Shown: piece after piece, positions 1 to 9,225 of the stretch | Numbering within the stretch: the stretch's first letter is position 1 | How the letters are laid out: the number at the start of each line of letters is the position of its first letter | Origin: Microbacterium sp. Leaf320 | Lineage (GTDB): Bacteria > Actinomycetota > Actinomycetes > Actinomycetales > Microbacteriaceae | NCBI RefSeq assembly: GCF_001423485.1 | Contig: NZ_LMOD01000001.1 | Span: 936,617-1,000,616 of the forward strand | Length of the DNA stretch: 64,000 nt | Reading direction: 5' to 3' | Notes under the pieces: model-generated | The model's database searches: none | Told to the model about the DNA's origin: nothing | The model's input: the letters and a program-made list of their open reading frames with translations, nothing else | Made by a program: the position numbers and the translations under genes

Positions 1-722
1 GCCTCACCGATCAGGACGACGTCTGCCCCCGCCGAGCGGTAGTGCGCGACGTCTGCAGGGGTGAGGACGGCGGACTCGGCGATCTTGACCGCGGAGTCCG
101 GGATGCGCTCGACCAGGCGCCCGAACAGGTCGCGGTCGAGCTCGAGGGTCTTCAGATCGCGGGCGTTGACGCCGATCAGAGGCGCACCGAGGTCGATCGC
201 GACCTCGAGCTCGTCAGCCGAATGCGTCTCGACCAGAGGCGTCATGCCGAGCTCTGTGATGAACCCGAAGAGGTCGTCGAGCACCGCGCGCTCGAGTCCG
301 GCGACGATCAGCAGCACGAGGTCGGCACCTGCGGCACGCGCCTCGAGCACCTGGTAGCGGTTCGCGATGAAGTCCTTGCGGAGCACCGGCAGCGAGACGC
401 GGGCGGTGACCGCCTCGAGGTCGGCCAGGCTGCCGCCGAAGCGGCGCTCCTCGGTGAGGACGCTGATGGCCGAGGCTCCCCCGGTTTCGTACAGCGAAGC
501 CTGCAGCGCCGGGTCGGGGATCTCGGCGAGGGCGCCTCGAGACGGGCTCGCGCGCTTGACCTCGGCGATGATCTTGACCCGCTCGGCAGGAGCGAGGAAG
601 GCGAGGGCATCTTTGGCGGCGGGGCGCGCCAGAGCATCGCGCTCGACCTCGGCCAGCGGCCGGGTGAGTGCGCGACGTTCTGCGTCAGCGACTGCGCCGG
701 CCGTGAGGTCGGCGAGCACCAT
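1..722 (-). CDS. trpC: Indole-3-glycerol phosphate synthase (partial, 3' end beyond window)
   Basis: Catalyses ring closure of CdRP to indole-3-glycerol phosphate in tryptophan synthesis (cytosolic TIM barrel). Translating the minus strand from the ATG at 722 gives about 240 residues with family motifs in order: EVKRASPSRG (phosphate/substrate loop with catalytic Lys), SVLTEERRFGGS, PVLRKDFI (catalytic Lys) and GVNARDLKT. The frame is still open at base 1, so the last 15-20 residues lie outside the window. The ATG overlaps the TAA of the upstream HGxxPAAW gene (TAATG), implying translational coupling. It follows hisI and a Trp-associated membrane protein, the usual actinobacterial his/trp junction. 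Confidence 0.95.
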   Translation of the reverse strand, partial: MVLADLTAGAVADAERRALTRPLAEVERDALARPAAKDALAFLAPAERVKIIAEVKRASPSRGALAEIPDPALQASLYETGGASAISVLTEERRFGGSLADLEAVTARVSLPVLRKDFIANRYQVLEARAAGADLVLLIVAGLERAVLDDLFGFITELGMTPLVETHSADELEVAIDLGAPLIGVNARDLKTLELDRDLFGRLVERIPDSAVKIAESAVLTPADVAHYRSAGADVVLIGE

Positions 723-967
723 TAGTGCGCCTTCGGCGAGTACTTGGGGCCCTTCACGCCGTAACCGGCCTTCGCGAGCAGCCAGCCCACGAGCGCGCCG
801 ATCGGGACGATGGCGGCGCCGACCCAGATCAGGGCGACCCACACGGGGCTGAACTCGGCGAGGCAGAACGCCAGCGTGCCGATCGTGAAGCCCGCGAGCA
901 TGATGATCACGGCGGTCCATGCTGCCGGCGAGTGTCCGTGGCCGGGGTCAGCGATCGGGTTGGTCAT
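722..967 (-). CDS. HGxxPAAW family small membrane protein
   Basis: An 81-residue protein with two hydrophobic segments (about residues 17-37 and 43-65) and the N-terminal signature HGHSPAAW that names this actinobacterial family (also called DUF6704). Function is unknown. It has a strong ribosome-binding site (GGAGGAG) just upstream of the ATG. It lies between the Trp-associated membrane protein and trpC, and its TAA overlaps the trpC ATG by one base. Members of this family are often found beside trpC, so a role linked to tryptophan synthesis or transport is possible but unproven. Confidence 0.85.
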   Translation of the reverse strand: MTNPIADPGHGHSPAAWTAVIIMLAGFTIGTLAFCLAEFSPVWVALIWVGAAIVPIGALVGWLLAKAGYGVKGPKYSPKAH

Positions 968-1015
968 GGTCTCCTCCGGGGGACGACGTGGTGGGTCGGT
1001 TCAAGTCTATCGGGG

Positions 1016-1606
1016 TCATCGTGTGGGGTCGGTTCCGCGAGACAGGTCGTCCCACGAGTCGATCGCGTCCACGGGGCCTGCGGCGGCTTCCACGTGTGCG
1101 GCATCCGTGCGGTAGCGGCGTCCGCCTGTCTTCCAGCGACGCCAGGTGAGCAGGACCACGAGCGAGGCTGCCAGCAGCACGACCCACCCGATCAGCGTCA
1201 TGACCGGCCAGGCCGAGAGCTCGATGCCCGCGACGACGTCGGCGATCGCCGATTCTCCCGCGAGTCCTGTGGTCTCGGTCACGGTCGGTCCGACCGCACT
1301 CAACGGCTCGGAGAGCAGCAGCTGGAAGGTCGTCCACCCGAGGAACAGGGCGCTGGCGGCGCCGAGCACACCGAAGACGAGACGGACCACGGGGCCGACG
1401 ATCGACAGGGCGATGCCGAGCGCGAGCACGGCCAGGCTCAGCGGCGCGAGAAGCGGCAGCGCAGAGGCCCCAGGAACCAGGATCGCCTCACCGGCGTCCG
1501 TGCGCTCGACGGTCAGCCAGGTCTGGGTCGACGAGATGATCCCGATCGCACCGGACAGCAGGAAGCCGGAGACGGCGATCGAGCGGCCTCGACGGGCGAA
1601 GGTCAT
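1016..1606 (-). CDS. Trp biosynthesis-associated membrane protein (Trp_oprn_chp family)
   Basis: A 196-residue integral membrane protein with about four hydrophobic segments: near residues 10-28 (with a STQTW motif right after), 48-70, 75-100 and 130-155, then a polar C-terminal tail of about 40 residues. This pattern and position match the actinobacterial family annotated as Trp biosynthesis associated membrane protein; biochemical function is unknown. The start ATG at 1606 overlaps the hisI stop (ATGA). A longer open frame reaches 1888 but would lie entirely inside hisI, so the shorter start is preferred. Confidence 0.85.
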   Translation of the reverse strand: MTFARRGRSIAVSGFLLSGAIGIISSTQTWLTVERTDAGEAILVPGASALPLLAPLSLAVLALGIALSIVGPVVRLVFGVLGAASALFLGWTTFQLLLSEPLSAVGPTVTETTGLAGESAIADVVAGIELSAWPVMTLIGWVVLLAASLVVLLTWRRWKTGGRRYRTDAAHVEAAAGPVDAIDSWDDLSRGTDPTR

Positions 1607-1962
1607 GCGGATGCGCCCCCTTCGACGGCTTCGAGGTCGTTCGAGTCGAAGCACGTACGCGTTCCCGTGTGGCAGGCGGGCCCGGTCTGGTCGACGCGGA
1701 GCAGGATCGCGTCGCCGTCGCAGTCGAGTCTGGCCTCGTGTACGACCTGGATGTGGCCGGAGGTGTCGCCCTTGCGCCAGTACTCCTGCCGCGACCTCGA
1801 CCAGTAGACCGCGCGGCCGGAGGTGAGGGTCCTGCGCAGCGCCTCGGCATCGACCCACGCGAGCATCAGGACCTCTGAGGTGTCCCACTGCTGGACGATG
1901 ACCGGGGCGAGCCCGTCCGCGTTGAACGCGACCTGAGCGATCCGCTCCTCGACATCGGTCAT
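1603..1962 (-). CDS. hisI: Phosphoribosyl-AMP cyclohydrolase
   Basis: Third step of histidine synthesis: hydrolytic opening of the PR-AMP purine ring. 119 residues, the size of stand-alone HisI. Visible motifs include [38 protein letters not shown] and the metal-binding end [15 protein letters not shown] with two conserved Cys. In this organism the partner activity HisE is a separate gene, so the HisIE fusion of enterics is absent. It is co-transcribed behind hisF; its TGA overlaps the ATG of the downstream membrane protein. Confidence 0.97.
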   Translation of the reverse strand: MTDVEERIAQVAFNADGLAPVIVQQWDTSEVLMLAWVDAEALRRTLTSGRAVYWSRSRQEYWRKGDTSGHIQVVHEARLDCDGDAILLRVDQTGPACHTGTRTCFDSNDLEAVEGGASA

Positions 1963-2720
1963 CGGACGATCACTCCCTCGGCGCGCAGTGCGTCCTTCAC
2001 ATCTCCGACGGTGAGAGCGCCGGTGTGGAACACGCTCGCGGCCAGCACGGCATCCGCTCCGGCCTTGATGGCAGGTGCGAAATCCGACGCCTTGCCGGCT
2101 CCGCCGGAGGCGATGACCGGCACGGAGGCCGCCTCGCGCATGAGCTTCACCAATTCGAGGTCGAAGCCGTCGCGGGTGCCGTCGGCGTCGATCGAGTTGA
2201 CCAGGAGCTCTCCGGCGCCGCGCTCTGCGGCCTCTCGCGCCCAGTCGAGGGCGTCCAGAGTCGTCTGCGTGCGTCCGCCGTGAGTGGTGACCACGAACCC
2301 CGAGTGGGTCGTGTCCGCGCGCTTGACGTCGAGGGAGAGCACGAGTACCTGAGCGCCGAAGCGATCGGCGATCTCGCCGATGAGCTCCGGGCGCGCGATC
2401 GCAGCGGAATTGACGCCGACCTTGTCGGCGCCGACCGAGAGAAGACGCGCGACGTCGTCGACGCTGCGCACTCCCCCGCCGACCGTCAACGGCACGAAGA
2501 CCTGCTCCGCCGTGCGCTGCACCACGTCATACGTCGTCGCGCGGGCATCGACGGTCGCGGTGACGTCGAGGAACGTGATCTCGTCGGCGCCCTGCGCCGC
2601 GTAGTGCCGCGCAAGCTCGACAGGGTCTCCCATGTCGCGGAGGTTCTCGAAGTTGACGCCCTTGACGACGCGCCCGTCGGCCACGTCCAGACACGGGATG
2701 ACGCGACTCGCGAGCGTCAT
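1959..2720 (-). CDS. hisF: Imidazole glycerol phosphate synthase subunit HisF
   Basis: Cyclase subunit that, with the HisH glutaminase, turns PRFAR into IGP and AICAR. 253 residues, normal length. Starts [21 protein letters not shown] (the catalytic Asp is in CLDV), has [12 protein letters not shown] and [11 protein letters not shown] phosphate-binding loops, and the second catalytic Asp in [13 protein letters not shown]. The start ATG at 2720 overlaps the hisG stop. An upstream extension into hisG is open but lacks family similarity. No hisH or hisA is present in this window. Confidence 0.97.
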   Translation of the reverse strand: MTLASRVIPCLDVADGRVVKGVNFENLRDMGDPVELARHYAAQGADEITFLDVTATVDARATTYDVVQRTAEQVFVPLTVGGGVRSVDDVARLLSVGADKVGVNSAAIARPELIGEIADRFGAQVLVLSLDVKRADTTHSGFVVTTHGGRTQTTLDALDWAREAAERGAGELLVNSIDADGTRDGFDLELVKLMREAASVPVIASGGAGKASDFAPAIKAGADAVLAASVFHTGALTVGDVKDALRAEGVIVR

Positions 2721-3562
2721 CAGAGCCTCGCGTTGTGGATCGCCGTGACGAGGATCGCGCGTGCGCCGAGCGCGTACAGCGCGTCCATGACGGGGTTCAC
2801 GCGTGCCCGCGCCACCATCACGCGAACCGCGACCCACTCCGGGTCGCGCAGCGGAGAGACGGTCGGCGACTCGATGCCCCCGGCGATCTTCACCGCGTCG
2901 TCGAGCAGCGCCAGCGGCAGGTCGTAGTCGATCATCACGAATCGGCGGGCGACCATCACTCCGCGCAGGCGACGCAGCAGCGTCTCGGAGCCCTCAGCGT
3001 CCTGCGGGCCGGCGATCAGGACGGCTTCGGACTGGAGGATGACAGGACCGAAGACGTCGAGCCCCGCCTGACGCAGGGTCGTGCCGGTCTCGACGACGTC
3101 CGCGACGGCGTCGGCGACGCCGAGGCGCACGGCTGACTCCACCGCACCGTCGAGCGGCACGAGGTCGACCGCGATGCCGCGCTCATCGAGGAAGGCGTCG
3201 ACCAGCCCGGGGTACGAGGTCGCGATGCGCAGCCCGTCGAGCTCCGAGACGTCGGTGTAACGGCCGGAGGGAGCCGCGAAGCGGAACGTGGAGCCGGCGA
3301 AGCCGAGCGCCTCGATCTCACGCGCACCCGGCATCCGGGCATCGAGCAGGAGATCGCGACCCGTGATGCCGACGTCGATGGCTCCCGAGCCGACGTACGT
3401 GGCGATGTCCTTGGGGCGGAGGTAGAAGAACTCGACGTCGTTGTCGGTGTCGACGACGTGGAGGGTCTTGGGGTCACGACGACCGGCGTAGCCGGCCTCC
3501 GCGAGCATGTCGGCGGCCGTCTCGGAGAGAGAGCCCTTGTTGGGAACAGCAATGCGCAGCAT
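2720..3562 (-). CDS. hisG: ATP phosphoribosyltransferase (long form)
   Basis: Committed, feedback-controlled step of histidine synthesis (ATP + PRPP to PR-ATP). 280 residues, i.e. the long homohexameric form with a C-terminal regulatory ACT-like domain (about residues 205-280), so no HisZ is needed. Begins [12 protein letters not shown]; the PRPP loop is seen as [14 protein letters not shown] around residue 160. Its stop overlaps the hisF start by ATGA. It lies 38 nt downstream of hisE. Confidence 0.97.
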   Translation of the reverse strand: MLRIAVPNKGSLSETAADMLAEAGYAGRRDPKTLHVVDTDNDVEFFYLRPKDIATYVGSGAIDVGITGRDLLLDARMPGAREIEALGFAGSTFRFAAPSGRYTDVSELDGLRIATSYPGLVDAFLDERGIAVDLVPLDGAVESAVRLGVADAVADVVETGTTLRQAGLDVFGPVILQSEAVLIAGPQDAEGSETLLRRLRGVMVARRFVMIDYDLPLALLDDAVKIAGGIESPTVSPLRDPEWVAVRVMVARARVNPVMDALYALGARAILVTAIHNARL

Positions 3563-3600
3563 GGGATGCCTTCAGATCGAAGCGAGTGGGGCGGAGCGCT

Positions 3601-3864
3601 TCACAGATGTCGGTAGACGTCCTGAAGGCTCAGGCCCTTCGCGATCATCATCACCTGCACGTGGTAGAGCAGCTGGGAGATCTCCTCGGCCGCGGCCTCA
3701 TCGGATTCGTACTCGGAGGCCATCCAGACCTCAGCGGCCTCTTCAACGATCTTCTTGCCGATCGTGTGCACACCGCCGTCGAGCTCTGCGACCGTCCCCG
3801 ATCCCTCGGGTCGGGTCTCGGCCTTGAGGCTGAGCTCGGCGAACAGCTCGTCGAAAGTCTTCAC
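3601..3864 (-). CDS. hisE: Phosphoribosyl-ATP pyrophosphatase
   Basis: Hydrolyses PR-ATP to PR-AMP, the second histidine step. 87 residues, typical of stand-alone actinobacterial HisE. Contains the MazG-like helical metal-binding pattern: [13 protein letters not shown] and [20 protein letters not shown]. The start is GTG at 3864, overlapping the rpe stop (GTGA). A TAGCCT box ends six bases upstream of this GTG, which fits a leaderless internal promoter inside the end of rpe (listed separately). Confidence 0.95.
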   Translation of the reverse strand: MKTFDELFAELSLKAETRPEGSGTVAELDGGVHTIGKKIVEEAAEVWMASEYESDEAAAEEISQLLYHVQVMMIAKGLSLQDVYRHL

Positions 3865-4541
3865 GATTCCAGGCTAGCGGCTCTGGCGCGGTCCCTGAGC
3901 CGAGTGACGGCAGCTTCGACGTCCTCAGCGCCGTACACGGCGGACCCGGCGACGAAAGTGTCTGCTCCGGCGGCCGCAGCGGCCTCGATCGTCGCATCCG
4001 AGATGCCGCCGTCGACCTGCAGCCAGACGTTCGAGCCTCGCCGCTTCGCCTCGTCTGCGAGAGCCCGGAGCTTCGGCATCGTCTCGGGCATGAACCCCTG
4101 CCCACCGAAGCCGGGCTCGACGGTCATGACGAGGATCTGATCGAACTCCTCGAGAACGCTGTAGAGACCCTCGGCGGGAGTGTCGGGCTTGATCGCGACT
4201 CCCGCGCGGGCGCCCATGCTGCGAAGCGTGCGGGCGAGCGAGATCGGGTCGGCGGCCGCTTCGAGGTGGAACGTGACACTCGCCGCTCCCAGCTCGGCAT
4301 AGCCGGGGGCCCATCGCTCGGGGTCGGTAATCATCAGGTGCACGTCGAGAGGGATCGGGCTGGTCGCCTGGATCCTCTCGACCATCTGCGGCCCGAAGGT
4401 GAGGTTCGGAACGAAGTGGTTGTCCATGACGTCGACGTGCGCGAAGTCGGCCGTGGCGATCTTCGCGAGATCACGCTGCATGTTCACGAAGTCGGCGGCG
4501 AGGATGCTGGGGTTGATGCGCGGTGCGCGAGGAAGATCCAC
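3861..4541 (-). CDS. rpe: Ribulose-phosphate 3-epimerase
   Basis: Interconverts ribulose-5-P and xylulose-5-P in the pentose phosphate pathway. 226 residues from a GTG start at 4541 ([18 protein letters not shown]). Motifs: [24 protein letters not shown] (metal-binding His and Asp), [23 protein letters not shown] and QVDGGI. A longer frame to 4817 lies inside rsmB and shows no family similarity, so the GTG just after the rsmB stop is chosen. Stop overlaps hisE (GTGA). Confidence 0.95.
   Translation of the reverse strand: MDLPRAPRINPSILAADFVNMQRDLAKIATADFAHVDVMDNHFVPNLTFGPQMVERIQATSPIPLDVHLMITDPERWAPGYAELGAASVTFHLEAAADPISLARTLRSMGARAGVAIKPDTPAEGLYSVLEEFDQILVMTVEPGFGGQGFMPETMPKLRALADEAKRRGSNVWLQVDGGISDATIEAAAAAGADTFVAGSAVYGAEDVEAAVTRLRDRARAASLES
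3871..3876 (-). promoter_or_regulatory. Candidate -10 box for a leaderless hisE transcript
   Basis: TAGCCT on the minus strand, separated by six bases from the hisE GTG. The same TAGCCT-N6-start arrangement occurs before rarA and ruvC in this window. With a -10 box so placed, transcription would begin at or next to the start codon. No good -35 is visible. Inference from sequence only. Confidence 0.4.
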
Positions 4542-4545
4542 GTCT

Positions 4546-6093
4546 CTAGTCTCCTTCTTCGGCGTTCGCGCCGCTCGACGGTGTAGCTGTGCGCTGAAGG
4601 AGCGCGAGGAACATGGCGTCGGTGCCGTGACGGTGCGGCCACAGCTGCACGCGACCCGACCCGTCGCTCGCGAGGTCGATCGGCGATTCGGAGACGCCCG
4701 CGACCACGGCCCGCGCGTCGAGTTCCGTGATGTCGCTGCGCCCTCGCAGGACCTCCTGCACCACGCCGGTGGTCTCGGCGAGATGCGGAGAGCAGGTCGC
4801 GTAGGCGACGATGCCACCGGGGGCGAGCGCGTCGAGCGCAGAACTCAGGAGCTCGACCTGCAGCGGCACCAGCTCGGCGACGTCGGCCGGGCTCTTGCGC
4901 CACCGTGCCTCAGGGCGCCTTCTCAAGGCCCCGAGGCCGGTGCAGGGGGCATCGACGAGGATGCGATCGAACACGCCGCTGTGCGAGGCGCCGAAGGACC
5001 GGCCGTCCTCTTCGTGCACCACGACGTCGCCGGGCACCGCCCTCAGCGCATTGCGCACGAGCCGGGCGCGCGTCGGAACGATCTCGTTGGCTTCGAGCGT
5101 CACATCGTTCTCTCGGGCGATCGACGCGAGCAGCGCAGTCTTGCCTCCCGGGCCCGCGCAGAGGTCGAGCCATCGCTCGCCCGCCGCGATCGGCGCGGCC
5201 TCGGCCAGTGCGAGAGCGACCAGCTGGGATCCCTCGTCCTGCACGCGCACGGTGCCCCCTGACTCGGAGATCACCCGATGCGGGTCTCCGCCCGGCGAAC
5301 CGTACGCCGTCGGCGCATAGGGCCGACGCGGCTCTCCCGGCTCGGCGAGGCCGGGGAGCGCCACGAGTGTCACCTCGGGCGAGGCGTTGTCAGCGTCGAG
5401 GAGGTCATCGAGCTCATCGGCCCTGCCCTCGGCCGCCAGCGCCCGGCGCAGAGCGCGGATGACCCACACCGGATGGGCCGATCGCAGAGCGAGCCGCTCA
5501 TCGTCCGAGCGGGCGGAGCCCTCGATGCGTTGCTCCCACTCCCCCGGTGTCTCGCGCGAGATCCGACGGAGGACCGCGTTCGCGAAGCTCGAGGCTCCTC
5601 GGCCTTGCGCCGCTGCGACCAGGTTCACGGACTCGTTCACGGCGGCGTGCGAGGCGACCCGCGTCGCGAGCAGCTGATGCGTCGCCAACCGGAGAGCATC
5701 CAGCACGGCCGGATCGATCTCCTCGGCAGGACGGTCGGCGGCGGACGAGATGATCGCGTCGTAGGTGCCGCGACGGCGGAGCGTGCCATAGGCGAGTTCG
5801 GTGGCCAGCGCCGCATCCTGCGGGTTCAGACCCGCCTCGGCGATCGCCGGGGGCAGGATCAGATTCGCGTACGCATCCGACTCCGACACCGCGCGGAGCA
5901 CGTCGTAGGCGACCCGGCGGGCCGGCTGAACCGTGCGCTGCGGGCCTCGCTGCTGGGCATCGCGCGGCTGCGGGGCGCCAGCGGAGGACTGACCGCGCTG
6001 GCGCTGCGACGAACCACGGCGTCCCTGCGAACGACCTCGGGGGTCTCCGGTGCGTCCGGGGCGACGCGGACGGTCGCTCTGCTCGCCGCTCAT
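4546..6093 (-). CDS. rsmB: 16S rRNA m5C967 methyltransferase family protein (RsmB/Fmu)
   Basis: 515 residues in three parts. Residues 1-57 are a low-complexity Arg/Gln/Gly/Pro extension (probably disordered, RNA-binding). About 58-190 is a NusB-like helical RNA-binding domain. The C-terminal part is a SAM-dependent RNA m5C methyltransferase, with the SAM-binding segment LDLCAGPGGKTALLA, motif IV DAPCTGLGALRRRPEARW (Cys near 382) and motif VI YATCSPHLAET (nucleophilic Cys near 432). Lies in the order priA-fmt-rsmB-rpe, conserved in actinobacteria; its start overlaps the fmt stop (ATGA). Confidence 0.93.
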   Translation of the reverse strand: MSGEQSDRPRRPGRTGDPRGRSQGRRGSSQRQRGQSSAGAPQPRDAQQRGPQRTVQPARRVAYDVLRAVSESDAYANLILPPAIAEAGLNPQDAALATELAYGTLRRRGTYDAIISSAADRPAEEIDPAVLDALRLATHQLLATRVASHAAVNESVNLVAAAQGRGASSFANAVLRRISRETPGEWEQRIEGSARSDDERLALRSAHPVWVIRALRRALAAEGRADELDDLLDADNASPEVTLVALPGLAEPGEPRRPYAPTAYGSPGGDPHRVISESGGTVRVQDEGSQLVALALAEAAPIAAGERWLDLCAGPGGKTALLASIARENDVTLEANEIVPTRARLVRNALRAVPGDVVVHEEDGRSFGASHSGVFDRILVDAPCTGLGALRRRPEARWRKSPADVAELVPLQVELLSSALDALAPGGIVAYATCSPHLAETTGVVQEVLRGRSDITELDARAVVAGVSESPIDLASDGSGRVQLWPHRHGTDAMFLALLQRTATPSSGANAEEGD

Positions 6094-7010
6094 GCTCCGG
6101 CCCGCACGTTATCGGTGTCGCGCTGACCACGCCACCAGTCGACCGCATTCATGGCGCCCTTTCCTGCGGGCTGCACCCGCGTCACCGACAGGGGCGCTGT
6201 CGCGGTTCCGATGAGCAGAGCCGCCTTGGTCGCGACGATCTCGCCCGGCTCCAGCGCCGGACCATCGCCGGCAGGCACCGCCTCGAGGATCTTCAGCCGC
6301 AGACCGTCGACGGTCGTGTGGGCACCAGGCTCGGGAGTCACTCCGCGGAAACGCGCGAAGACCTTCGCGAGAGGCTCGTTCCAGTCGAGCTGCCCGTCGT
6401 CGAGGGTGAGCTTCGGAGCGAGTGACGGTTCGCCTTCCTGCGGCACCGCATGAGCCGTGCCGTCTGCGATCGCGGCGACGACCTCGGACGTCAGATCAGC
6501 GCCGTCGATCGCGAGGGTCTCGAGCGCCGCATCCGCCGTCGCCTCCGATGCGACGTCGACGACGCGTGTGGCGAAGACGTCACCCGCATCGAGCGCGGGG
6601 ACCAGCTGGAAGACGCTGGCGCCGAGCTGTTCGTCCCCGGCGATCAGGGCTCGCTGCACCGGGGCTGCTCCTCGCCACTGCGGCAGGAGAGAGAAGTGCA
6701 GATTGATCCAGCCCTTCGCCGGCTTCGAGAGCAGCGGCTCGCGGACGAGTCCGCCATAGGCGACGATGACGCCGAGGTCGACGGCGAGGACAGCGATGGC
6801 ATCCGTGGCTTCGGCATCCAGGCGCGCAGCCTTGATGATCGGCAGACCGAGCTCGGCGGCGACCTGGGCGACCGGCGACGGCGTCAGCACCCGCTTGCGA
6901 CCCAGCGGCGCGTCGGGCCGCGTGACGACCGCGGCGATGTCGTGCTCTGTCGCGAGGCGACGGAGGGTGGGGACGGCTGCCGACGGTGTGCCGGCGAAGA
7001 CGAGACGCAT
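6090..7010 (-). CDS. fmt: Methionyl-tRNA formyltransferase
   Basis: Formylates initiator Met-tRNA using 10-formyl-THF. 306 residues. N-terminal formyl-transferase Rossmann domain from MRLVFAGTP, with the catalytic Asn/His stretch NLHFSLLPQWRGAAPVQ and the Asp in DAGDV; C-terminal OB-like tRNA-binding domain from about residue 205. Start ATG at 7010 has a CCGGAG ribosome-binding site about 7 nt upstream; the longer frame to 7529 lies in priA. Downstream overlap with rsmB is ATGA. Confidence 0.96.
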   Translation of the reverse strand: MRLVFAGTPSAAVPTLRRLATEHDIAAVVTRPDAPLGRKRVLTPSPVAQVAAELGLPIIKAARLDAEATDAIAVLAVDLGVIVAYGGLVREPLLSKPAKGWINLHFSLLPQWRGAAPVQRALIAGDEQLGASVFQLVPALDAGDVFATRVVDVASEATADAALETLAIDGADLTSEVVAAIADGTAHAVPQEGEPSLAPKLTLDDGQLDWNEPLAKVFARFRGVTPEPGAHTTVDGLRLKILEAVPAGDGPALEPGEIVATKAALLIGTATAPLSVTRVQPAGKGAMNAVDWWRGQRDTDNVRAGA

Positions 7011-7069
7011 GAAGGTGCTCCGGAGGGATGCGGGGGTGGATCGGGTGAGGACTGGCGGGTTGTTCGCGA

Positions 7070-9214
7070 TCAGAGCTCTGGGTCGAGGATATCGAGCCGA
7101 ACCGAGAGCGCGCTCCGAGTCGACTTGCCCTTGCCCCGACGAGCGCTCACGGCTTCGGCGACGACCGAGGCGCGAAGCGTCGTCGCGACCTTCGCGCCCG
7201 AGCCGTATTCGAAGCGCACGAGCGCACGGACACGGGGCGGATGGTCGTCGGACTCGATCGGCACGGGGCCGAGAACCGCATCTCCCGGGAGCTTGAGTTC
7301 CTGCAGCGAGGCCAGTGCGCGGGCGACGGCTGCCGTGGTGCCTTCGACGAGCGCCACGCGAGTCGCGGGCGGCATATGCAGGGGTGCGCGTTCGGCGAGC
7401 TCGGACCGCGCGTAACCGGACTGGTTCCAGGTGGCGAGTGCCCGAGCGATCGAGCCGTCGACTCCGACGAGGTGGATCGGGGCACCGGGAGCCGCGAGGG
7501 CTGCGGCATTGGACCACCAGCGCAGGCACGCCTCTCCGATGCGGAGATCGGGTGCCTGCAGCATCCGCGGGCCGTCCAGCAGGACGACCGCCCGGTAGCC
7601 GCCGTCAGCCAGCGGTTCCGCTCCCCGCGTCGCGACCACGAGCGACGGCTTGTCCGCGACATGCTCCACGGGGTGCGCGCTGTCGGCCACGATCACGCGG
7701 ATGCCGGGGAACGCCTTGCCCAGCTCGTCGGCCGTGCGCTCACTGCCCGACGAGGCGAGGCGCAGCTTCGTCGACGAGCACGCAGGGCAGGCCCACGCGC
7801 GTGCGCCGCGCCCGCACCACGCGCAGACCGGGACGGCACCGCGATGCTTCGCACCCAGAGGACCGCCGCAGTGAGCGCAGCGGGCAGGAGCCCGGCACTC
7901 GGCGCAGACAAGCGAGGGCGCGAACCCGGGTCGGGAGACCTGCACCAGCACTGGCCCCTCTGCGGCGGCGTTGCGAGCGGAGAGGAACGCAGACGACGGC
8001 ATCCGCTGCGCCGTGGGCGCATCCATCTCCTGAGGTGTGCTCAGCACCACTCTCGGTAGGACCCGGCGCGCTGCCCTGACATCCTGCAGCCAGCCGTGCA
8101 CGACCAGACGTTCGACGTCTGTGGTGCGCGTGTGCCCGACGAACAGGAGCGCTGAGTCCTCCTGCTCCTGACGGAGAAGCGCCGTGTCCCTGGCGTTGAT
8201 GTAAGGCGCGAGCGGCTCTCCGAGCAGCGGATCCCCGTCGTCCCACACGGCGACGAGCCCGGCGCGCACGGGAGCGTACACGGCGGAGCGGTTGCCGACG
8301 ACGATGCTCGGCGCGTCTTCGAGCGAGCGGAGGAAAGAGCGATAGCGATCGGGATTGGTCTGCCGCGAGTCGTAGCGAGCGATGGCTTCGGCGGGGACGG
8401 TCGTGGCGAGAACGGCGAGGAGCTGATCGAGATCGCGGTGATCCGGAACGACCAGGATGCTCGACCTGCCGGCAGCGAGCATGCGTGCTGCAGATGACGC
8501 GAGCAGCGCCGCCCAGCCAGGCGCGCCGTCGTGGTGCACCGGGATCGCCTCGACGGCGGCGCGCCCGCCCGATTCAAGCACCTCCTCGAGACCGTCGTAT
8601 GACGCGATCAGTGCGACCGCACCCGTGAGTGCCTCGTCGGTCGGAACGACCGCCGGCGAGTCCGCCTTCCAGGCCTTCTCGACGCGCACCTGTCTCTTCG
8701 GGATGACGAGTCGGAGCACGTCGGATGCCGAACCCGCCGCTCGGTCTGCGGCACGGCGCGCGAGACGGTACAACCGGTCGGGCAGCACCGGCACCTGCGA
8801 CACGATGCCGTCGACTTCGGACAGCGGTCGATCGGCGTCGTCTTCGGTGTCGACCTCGATGACGTAGCCGTCGATCACCCGACCCGCGGTGCGGAGAGGC
8901 ACGCGCACCCGGACTCCCGGCGCAACGCCGCCGAGCTCGTCCGGCAGCGCGTAGTCGAAGAGTCTGTCGAGCTGTGGGAGCGGCGAATCCAGGAGCACCC
9001 GCGCTATGCGTCGGCTCTGTGTCGTCATGGGCGGAGCGCTGTCATCAGGCACCTGGCCGTCGGAAAGCAGCGGATCCGGCCGATCGGCAGGTGTCGGTTC
9101 TTGCCCGTCCGAAGGCGGCGGCTCCGGCTGGTCAGAGAGCTCACGCCCGTCGGAAGGCAGAGGTCCGTCAGATGGCATCGGTTCGTCAGATGGCATCGGC
9201 CCGTCAGATGGCAT
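7070..9214 (-). CDS. priA: Primosomal protein N' (actinobacterial PriA, helicase motifs degenerate)
   Basis: 714 residues. From about residue 63 (MTTQSRRIARVLLDSPLPQLDRLFDY) it matches the DNA-binding and helicase-fold regions of PriA. As in other actinobacterial PriA proteins the Walker A is missing (the region reads AARMLAAGRSSILVV) and the DEAH position is degenerate (VAVWDDGDP), so ATP-driven unwinding is unlikely. The zinc-binding array is intact, with four CxxC pairs at about residues 438-481 (CAEC, CAHC, CAWC, CPAC). Residues 1-62 are an acidic Pro/Ser/Asp/Gly repeat tail specific to this protein. An AGGTGG box four bases before the ATG at 9214 supports the long form. Lies 11 nt after metK. 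Confidence 0.85.
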   Translation of the reverse strand: MPSDGPMPSDEPMPSDGPLPSDGRELSDQPEPPPSDGQEPTPADRPDPLLSDGQVPDDSAPPMTTQSRRIARVLLDSPLPQLDRLFDYALPDELGGVAPGVRVRVPLRTAGRVIDGYVIEVDTEDDADRPLSEVDGIVSQVPVLPDRLYRLARRAADRAAGSASDVLRLVIPKRQVRVEKAWKADSPAVVPTDEALTGAVALIASYDGLEEVLESGGRAAVEAIPVHHDGAPGWAALLASSAARMLAAGRSSILVVPDHRDLDQLLAVLATTVPAEAIARYDSRQTNPDRYRSFLRSLEDAPSIVVGNRSAVYAPVRAGLVAVWDDGDPLLGEPLAPYINARDTALLRQEQEDSALLFVGHTRTTDVERLVVHGWLQDVRAARRVLPRVVLSTPQEMDAPTAQRMPSSAFLSARNAAAEGPVLVQVSRPGFAPSLVCAECRAPARCAHCGGPLGAKHRGAVPVCAWCGRGARAWACPACSSTKLRLASSGSERTADELGKAFPGIRVIVADSAHPVEHVADKPSLVVATRGAEPLADGGYRAVVLLDGPRMLQAPDLRIGEACLRWWSNAAALAAPGAPIHLVGVDGSIARALATWNQSGYARSELAERAPLHMPPATRVALVEGTTAAVARALASLQELKLPGDAVLGPVPIESDDHPPRVRALVRFEYGSGAKVATTLRASVVAEAVSARRGKGKSTRSALSVRLDILDPEL

Positions 9215-9215
9215 C
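9167..9215 (-). repeat. Three 18-bp tandem repeat units at the priA 5' end
   Basis: The 13-mer GTCAGATGGCATC (plus strand) recurs exactly at 9167, 9185 and 9203, i.e. every 18 bp. Further degenerate units continue to about 9105. On the minus strand each unit encodes MPSDG(E)P and supplies an in-frame ATG, so the number of copies sets both tail length and number of possible starts. Period divisible by three keeps the frame after copy-number change. Confidence 0.85.
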
Positions 9216-9225
9216 AGGCCACCTG

